Shown one piece after another: positions 59,318-64,000 of a DNA stretch of 64,000 nucleotides. The translations under genes were made by a program, and so were the position numbers. The stretch comes from CAIWHR01 sp963846855. Its GTDB lineage: Bacteria; Pseudomonadota; Gammaproteobacteria; Burkholderiales; Casimicrobiaceae. The stretch spans positions 310,001 to 374,000 of the forward strand of contig CAWJXK010000007.1 of the NCBI GenBank assembly GCA_963846855.1, given 5' to 3'. Position 1 is the stretch's first letter. Each line of letters begins with the position of its first letter. The notes beneath the pieces were generated by a model that saw only the letters and a list, made by a program, of their open reading frames with translations, ran no database searches and was not told the origin of the DNA.

Positions 59318-60265
59318 TCAGCTTCCCAGCAGAAGATTGACCAGCATGGCCAGGACGGCGAGCAGGAAAGCGGTGCCGAGGAACTCCGGCGCGCGGAAGA
59401 TTCGCATCTTCGCCGACAACGTCTCGATCAGCGCGAGCAGAAAGCCGCCGATCGCGAGCTTGAACACGAGCACCGGCACCGCGGCGATGATCGCTTCCCA
59501 GTTGCCGCCCTCGGCGATGCCGAACGGGAAGAAGATCGCGATGCCGATGCACGAGTAGTTGAAGAGCTTGAGCGCCGACGCCCACTCGATCAGTGCCAGA
59601 TGCCGCGCCGAGTACTCCAGCGTCATCGCCTCGTGGATCATCGTGAGCTCGAGGTGCGTCGCGGGATTGTCGATCGGGATGCGCGCGTTCTCGGCGAGCG
59701 ACACCATCGTGAAGGCGACGCCCGCGAGCGCCAGGCTGGGATAGATCGCGAGCTCGCGGTGCGCGAGCGTGTCGACGATCGACGGCAACGACGTCGAGCC
59801 GGAGATCAGCGACGCCGTGAACAGCACCATCAGCAGCGCGGGCTCGGCGAGGAAGCCGATGAACATCTCGCGCCGCGCGCCGAGCGTGCCGAACGCGGTG
59901 CCGATGTCCATGGCCGCGAGCGCGATGAACACGCGGGCGAGCGCGAACAGCCCGACCAGCGCGATCGCGTCGGCCGCCCGGGCGAACGGCAGGTCCGTCG
60001 CAAGCGAGGGCACGATCGCCGCGGCGGCGCACATCGCGCCGAACACGACGTAGGGCGTGATCCGGAAGATCGCCGACGCGCCGTTCGCGACGATCGCGTC
60101 CTTGATGAAGAGCTTGCGGATCGTCCGGTAGGGAAGAGTGATCGGCGGCGCGCTGCGATTGGAGAGGAGCGCGCGGCACTGGTTGACCCACCCCAGGACC
60201 AGCGGCGCCAGCAGGAGGGCGATCGCGAGCTGCAGGAACTGCGACAGGAGGGCGGAAGCGCTCAT
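59318..60265 (-). CDS. hyfC: HyfC/NuoH-like membrane subunit
   Basis: 315 residues. NuoH-like heel subunit linking the peripheral arm to the pump modules. The cytosolic acidic loop SLAENARIPIDNPATHLELT followed by MIHEAMTLEYSARHLALIEW is the conserved glutamate-rich E-channel segment. GWVNQCRALLSNRSAPPITL near the start matches the interaction loop with the large subunit. Its ATG overlaps the stop of hyfB by one base (TGATG), so translation is coupled. Confidence 0.88.
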   Translation of the reverse strand: MSASALLSQFLQLAIALLLAPLVLGWVNQCRALLSNRSAPPITLPYRTIRKLFIKDAIVANGASAIFRITPYVVFGAMCAAAAIVPSLATDLPFARAADAIALVGLFALARVFIALAAMDIGTAFGTLGARREMFIGFLAEPALLMVLFTASLISGSTSLPSIVDTLAHRELAIYPSLALAGVAFTMVSLAENARIPIDNPATHLELTMIHEAMTLEYSARHLALIEWASALKLFNYSCIGIAIFFPFGIAEGGNWEAIIAAVPVLVFKLAIGGFLLALIETLSAKMRIFRAPEFLGTAFLLAVLAMLVNLLLGS

Positions 60266-62259
60266 CAGACGAAGAAGAGCAGCACCAGCAGCGTGACGAA
60301 GCTGAACGTCAGGTAGACGGCGATGCGACCCTGCTGGATCAGCCCGGCGAATCGGGCGAGCGCGTCGGCGCCGCGCGCGACCGGAAGATAGATCCAGTGC
60401 CACAGGTGGTCGCCCGCCTTCAGCGAATAGCGGGGTGCCGCATCGAACGGGGACGGCAGGTGGCGCTCGATGCGGAAGAACGGCTCGAACACCTGTCGTA
60501 TCGGCTGCCCGAAGCCTTCGGCGGTGTCCTGCATGCGCGGCGTCTGCGCGGGGAATCCGCAATCCCATGGCGCCGCGCGGCGCACGCGGCCATGGTAGAA
60601 CCGGTGCACGATCTGGACGGTCAGCAGCACGACGCCGACGATCACGACGAGAAGGATGAGCGGGCTGTAGCTCGAGCGGCTTGCGCTGATGGGCGCGAGC
60701 AGCAGCCAGTTGCCGGCGTTCGCGCCGATGCCCGTTCCGATCAGCATCGCGTTCACCGGATCGAGAAAGCGGATCACGTTGACCGGGAAGAGGCCCAGCA
60801 GCACGCAGCCGGCCGCGAGCCAGACGAGTCCGACGCGCTCGAGCCGTCCGGCGTCCCTCGCATAGGCGAGGTTGGGCTCGCGCGGGCGGCCGAGGAAGAT
60901 GATCCCGTAGAACTTGACCATCACGTACGCCGCCAGCGCGACGGCGAGCACCAGCGCCGCCGCGAGCACCGGCACCAGCATGTTGATGAACGACTGCGGC
61001 AGCCCCGGCGTGAACAGGAATGCCTGCAGCAGCAACCATTCCGAGACGAAGCCGTTGAGCGGCGGCAGGCCGGCAATGGCCAGCGTGCCGATCAGCGCGA
61101 GCCACGCCACCCAGGGCATGCGGTGAATGAGCCCGCCCAGCTTGCCGAGGCTGCGCTCCTTGGTCGCGTGCAGAACCGAGCCCGTGGCGAGGAACAGCAG
61201 GCTCTTGAAGAACGCGTGGTTGAGCGAGTGGTACAGCGCCGCGGTGAGCGCGATCGCGGCGAGCGTGTTCTTGCCGTAGGACTTGAACACGATCGCGAGA
61301 CCGATGCCGGCGACGATGACGCCGATGTTCTCGATCGACGAGTACGCGAGCAGGCGCTTCATGTCGGTCTGCGCCGCGGCGAAAACGACGCCGAACAATG
61401 CCGTCGCGAGTCCGAGCGAGAGCGCCAGCACGCCCCACCACCAGAGCTGGACGTGCAGGAGGTCGAACGTGATCCGCAGGAGCCCGTAGATCGCCGTCTT
61501 CAGCATCACGCCGCTCATCAGCGCCGACACCGGCGAGGGCGCGGCGGGATGCGCTTCCGGCAGCCAGACGTGCAGCGGCAGGAGACCCGCCTTCGCGCCG
61601 AATCCCGCGAGCGCCAGGATGAAAGCCGCCGTCGGCCACGCGCCGGTCAGCACCATCGACCGCATCGAGCCGAACGTGTAGTCGCCCGTGCCCGCCTGCA
61701 GAACGCCGAAGCACAGCAGGATCGCGATCGCGCCGACGTGCGCAATCAGCAGATAGAGAAATCCGGCGCGGCGAATCTCCGGGATGCGGTGATCGGTGGT
61801 GACGAGGAAATACGACGCGAGCGCCATCGTCTCCCAGGCGACCATGAAGGCGTAGGCATCGTCCGCGAGCATCACCAGCGCCATCGCCGCGAGAAACATG
61901 TGGTACTGGAAGCAGAGGAGTCCCGGCGCGGCGCCGCCGCCGGAGCGGAAATACCCTGCCGAGAAGATCGAGATCGGCGCAGCCGCGGCCCCCAGCAGCA
62001 CCAGGAAGAACGCGGACAGCGGATCGATGCGCAGATGGAACGGCAGCCCCGGCAGGCCGAGCGGAAGGATGGTGAAGTCCGGCAGCGATCCGATTGCGAC
62101 GAATGCGGCCGCCGCGAGCGAGATGCCGATGAGCGCACCCGCGGGGAACAGCAGGCGGCTGATGTAGCGAAGATCGCGCGGACGCAGGAGTCCCATCACC
62201 CCGATCGCGAGCCAGCCCGCGATGGCAGCCAGCACGAAGTCGAACGGGCGAAGGTCCAC
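60265..62259 (-). CDS. hyfB: HyfB/NuoL-like antiporter subunit
   Basis: 664 residues, first gene of the set. Antiporter-like core with DAYAFMVAWETMALASYFLV (key Glu), LAGFGAKAGLLPLHVWLPEA (key Lys), HPAAPSPVSALMSGVMLKTA and MKRLLAYSSIENIGVIVAGI. The C-terminal extension is WDCGFPAQTPRMQDTAEGFG, the motif seen in HyfB/HycC rather than NuoL. It starts 54 bases after metG on the same strand and may share its transcript. With hyfC, E and F it makes a membrane arm that can translocate ions. Confidence 0.9.
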   Translation of the reverse strand: MDLRPFDFVLAAIAGWLAIGVMGLLRPRDLRYISRLLFPAGALIGISLAAAAFVAIGSLPDFTILPLGLPGLPFHLRIDPLSAFFLVLLGAAAAPISIFSAGYFRSGGGAAPGLLCFQYHMFLAAMALVMLADDAYAFMVAWETMALASYFLVTTDHRIPEIRRAGFLYLLIAHVGAIAILLCFGVLQAGTGDYTFGSMRSMVLTGAWPTAAFILALAGFGAKAGLLPLHVWLPEAHPAAPSPVSALMSGVMLKTAIYGLLRITFDLLHVQLWWWGVLALSLGLATALFGVVFAAAQTDMKRLLAYSSIENIGVIVAGIGLAIVFKSYGKNTLAAIALTAALYHSLNHAFFKSLLFLATGSVLHATKERSLGKLGGLIHRMPWVAWLALIGTLAIAGLPPLNGFVSEWLLLQAFLFTPGLPQSFINMLVPVLAAALVLAVALAAYVMVKFYGIIFLGRPREPNLAYARDAGRLERVGLVWLAAGCVLLGLFPVNVIRFLDPVNAMLIGTGIGANAGNWLLLAPISASRSSYSPLILLVVIVGVVLLTVQIVHRFYHGRVRRAAPWDCGFPAQTPRMQDTAEGFGQPIRQVFEPFFRIERHLPSPFDAAPRYSLKAGDHLWHWIYLPVARGADALARFAGLIQQGRIAVYLTFSFVTLLVLLFFV

Positions 62260-62313
62260 CGTCGGGCCGCGATCAGCGCACGCGCGACGGGTTTGCGCTG
62301 GTTGCGCGGACGA

Positions 62314-64000
62314 TCATTTCACGCGCATTCCCGGCTGCGCACCGCTGTCGGGCGCGAGCAGGTAGATGCCGGGCCCATCGCCGGAGGCGGCGAGCACCAT
62401 GCCCTCCGACAGGCCGAACTTCATCTTGCGCGGCGCGAGATTCGCGACCATCGGCGTCAGCCGGCCGACGAGATCCTCCGGCTTGTACGCGGACTTGATG
62501 CCCGCGAACACCGTGCGATGCCGTTCCTCGCCGACGTCGAGCGTGAGCTTCAGCAGCTTGTCGGCGCCGTCGATGTGCTCGGCGCTGACGATCCTCGCGA
62601 TGCGCAGGTCGATCTTCCCGAAATCGTCGATGCTGATGTGCGCGGGAGCCGCGACCGGCGTCGCGGTCGCCGTCGCGCCGGCGGGCGCGGGGGTGAGGGG
62701 CGGGGGGGCTGCCGTGGTCATCTTCGGTCCTTCGATCAGCACGTCGACCTGCTTGGGGTCGATGCGGGCCATGAGATGCTCGAAGTTCCCCACGTGCTCG
62801 GGAACGCGTCCGGCCTTGACCGGCTTCCTGGCGACGTCGTCCCACGTGAGGTTCGGCGTCCCCAGCCACTGCTCGACGCGACCGGCCAGCGCCGGAAGCA
62901 CGGGCTTCAGCATCACCGTCATCTTGAAGAAGGCTGACACACACTCACTGCACACCTCGTGCAAACTGTCCTTGCTCGCAGGATCCTTCGCGAGCTCCCA
63001 CGGTTTCGCAGCATCGAAATATTCGTTGATCTTGTCGGCGTAAGCCATGATCAGGCGCAAGGCCTTGCCGAATTCGCGATTCCGATAGGCATCTGCGACG
63101 TCTTCCTCGATGTCGACCGCACCAGCGATCGCGGGGCCCGTTTGGCCAGGGGGCGACGATGAAGCGAGACGGCCTTCGAAATGGCGCGTGAGAAACGGCG
63201 CCGCGCGGCTCGCGATGTTGACGTACTTGCCGATGAGGTCGCTGTTGACTCGCGCGACGAAGTCGTCCGGATTGAAGTCGATGTCCTCGACCTTGTCATT
63301 GAGCTTCGCGGCGATGTAGTAGCGCAGCCACTCCGCGTCCATCCCGAGATCGAGGTAATAGTCGGGCCTGACGCCGGTTCCGCGCGATTTCGACATCTTC
63401 TCGCCGAGCGCCGTCAGGAATCCGTGCACGAACACGTTGGTCGGCGCCCGGTAAGGCTTGCCGGCGAACTCGAGCATCGCCGGCCAGAACAGCGTGTGGA
63501 AGTAGACGATGTCCTTGCCGATGAAGTGATACTGCTCCGTGTCGGCTGCCGACAGGCAGTCGGCAAACGTTCGGGGGTCGCCGTTTGCCTTCGCCTCGCC
63601 GCTGTCGAAGTAGCTCTTGAGCGACGCGAGATAGCCGACCGGCGCGTCGAGCCAGACGTAGAAATACTTGCTCGGCTCGTCGGGAATCGGAATCCCGAAG
63701 TAGGGCGCATCGCGCGAAATGTCCCAATCGGTGAGCTTGTCGGGGCCGCCCGCCTCGCCCAGCCATTCATGGATCTTGTTCAGCACCTCCGGCTGCAGCG
63801 ACCGGCCCGGCGCGGGCTCGCGCGTCCAGCGGCGCAGGAATGCGACGATTCTTTGGTCGGAAAGCCGGAAGAACAGATGCCGCGAGGAGCGCAGCTCCGG
63901 CCGCACGCCGGTCAGCGTCGAACGCGGGTCGACAAGGTCCGTCGGTGCGTTCACCGTGCTGCATTTCTCGCAGGCATCCGCGTACTGGTCCGCGGTGCCG
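62314..64000 (-). CDS. metG: methionyl-tRNA synthetase, N terminus beyond the window
   Basis: Charges tRNA-Met. The visible part begins inside the zinc domain (GTADQYADACEKCS, then DLVDPRSTLTGVRPELRSSR) and includes the KMSKS loop (ALGEKMSKSRGTGVRPDYYL) and the anticodon-binding helices. A Pro/Ala-rich linker follows, then a C-terminal tRNA-binding OB domain (IDDFGKIDLRIARIVSAEHI to LSEGMVLAASGDGPGIYLLA). The reading continues in frame to base 64000, so a GTG near 63954 is not the start. Ends 54 bases before hyfB. Confidence 0.96.
   Translation of the reverse strand, partial: GTADQYADACEKCSTVNAPTDLVDPRSTLTGVRPELRSSRHLFFRLSDQRIVAFLRRWTREPAPGRSLQPEVLNKIHEWLGEAGGPDKLTDWDISRDAPYFGIPIPDEPSKYFYVWLDAPVGYLASLKSYFDSGEAKANGDPRTFADCLSAADTEQYHFIGKDIVYFHTLFWPAMLEFAGKPYRAPTNVFVHGFLTALGEKMSKSRGTGVRPDYYLDLGMDAEWLRYYIAAKLNDKVEDIDFNPDDFVARVNSDLIGKYVNIASRAAPFLTRHFEGRLASSSPPGQTGPAIAGAVDIEEDVADAYRNREFGKALRLIMAYADKINEYFDAAKPWELAKDPASKDSLHEVCSECVSAFFKMTVMLKPVLPALAGRVEQWLGTPNLTWDDVARKPVKAGRVPEHVGNFEHLMARIDPKQVDVLIEGPKMTTAAPPPLTPAPAGATATATPVAAPAHISIDDFGKIDLRIARIVSAEHIDGADKLLKLTLDVGEERHRTVFAGIKSAYKPEDLVGRLTPMVANLAPRKMKFGLSEGMVLAASGDGPGIYLLAPDSGAQPGMRVK

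Noticed and set aside
54712..62259. Functional hydrogenase-4 or formate hydrogenlyase
   Set aside because: The large subunit lacks all NiFe cysteine ligands and no maturation, formate dehydrogenase or ferredoxin subunit gene is present in the window.
60397..62937. Plus-strand open frame of about 850 codons opposite hyfB and metG
   Set aside because: It is a charge-rich shadow of two membrane and synthetase genes with clear motifs on the minus strand.

Overview
The window looks like a chromosome segment of a high-GC betaproteobacterium. The supporting arrangements are sucC-sucD-terC-pilA, coaBC-dut divergent from radC, rpmB-rpmG next to an acyl desaturase, purM/purN divergent from hda, and ssb divergent from uvrA. 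I found no rRNA, tRNA or CRISPR array. The lineage cannot be fixed further from this sequence alone.

Layout. 0-9.1 kb is ordinary, intact core: the end of an unknown gene, an MFS exporter with a MarR regulator, glycerol kinase, a DUF2889 protein, succinyl-CoA synthetase (sucCD), a TerC protein, a PP2C phosphatase and an FHA protein. 9.4-30.8 kb is an accessory island of lower GC. It opens with a type IV pilin that has a sigma-54 promoter and an intrinsic terminator. Four tandem, very large genes follow; each joins TPR repeats, a GT9/OGT-like glycosyltransferase fold and a FkbM methyltransferase. Next come a small unknown protein, three separately encoded methyltransferases, a CgeB-like glycosyltransferase, a WbqC protein, two DegT-type aminotransferases, a further PLP-fold-like protein and a sulfotransferase. 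This is a set for building, methylating and possibly sulfating a surface glycan, perhaps one attached to pilin or flagellin.

Nearly every island gene is broken by one-base indels in this sequence, whereas the flanks are almost free of them. Domain motifs and 4-bp gene overlaps survive when the frames are joined, so many breaks are probably residual sequence errors in a poorly covered, strain-variable island. True decay or phase variation remains possible at some sites. The last three FkbM cassettes are near-identical and use GGG/CGG/GTG-type codons unlike the rest of the window.

30.9-54.7 kb is core again: dut, coaBC, radC, an inserted acyltransferase, rpmB-rpmG, a fatty-acid desaturase, an MscS channel, a phospholipase D-like protein, rsmB, a DUF3108 protein, purN, purM, hda, two small secreted Lys/Ala-rich proteins, a Nudix hydrolase, mnmA, a 311-bp IS5-type MITE, an eight-haem cytochrome with HEAT and TPR repeats, ssb, uvrA, a GNAT acetyltransferase and an S51-type protein.

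54.7-62.3 kb holds six complex-I/hydrogenase-4-like genes (hyfB, C, E, F, G, I order). The large subunit lacks every NiFe-ligand cysteine, so this is not a hydrogenase. It resembles the poorly understood 'Ehr' (energy-converting hydrogenase-related) complexes. The window ends inside metG.
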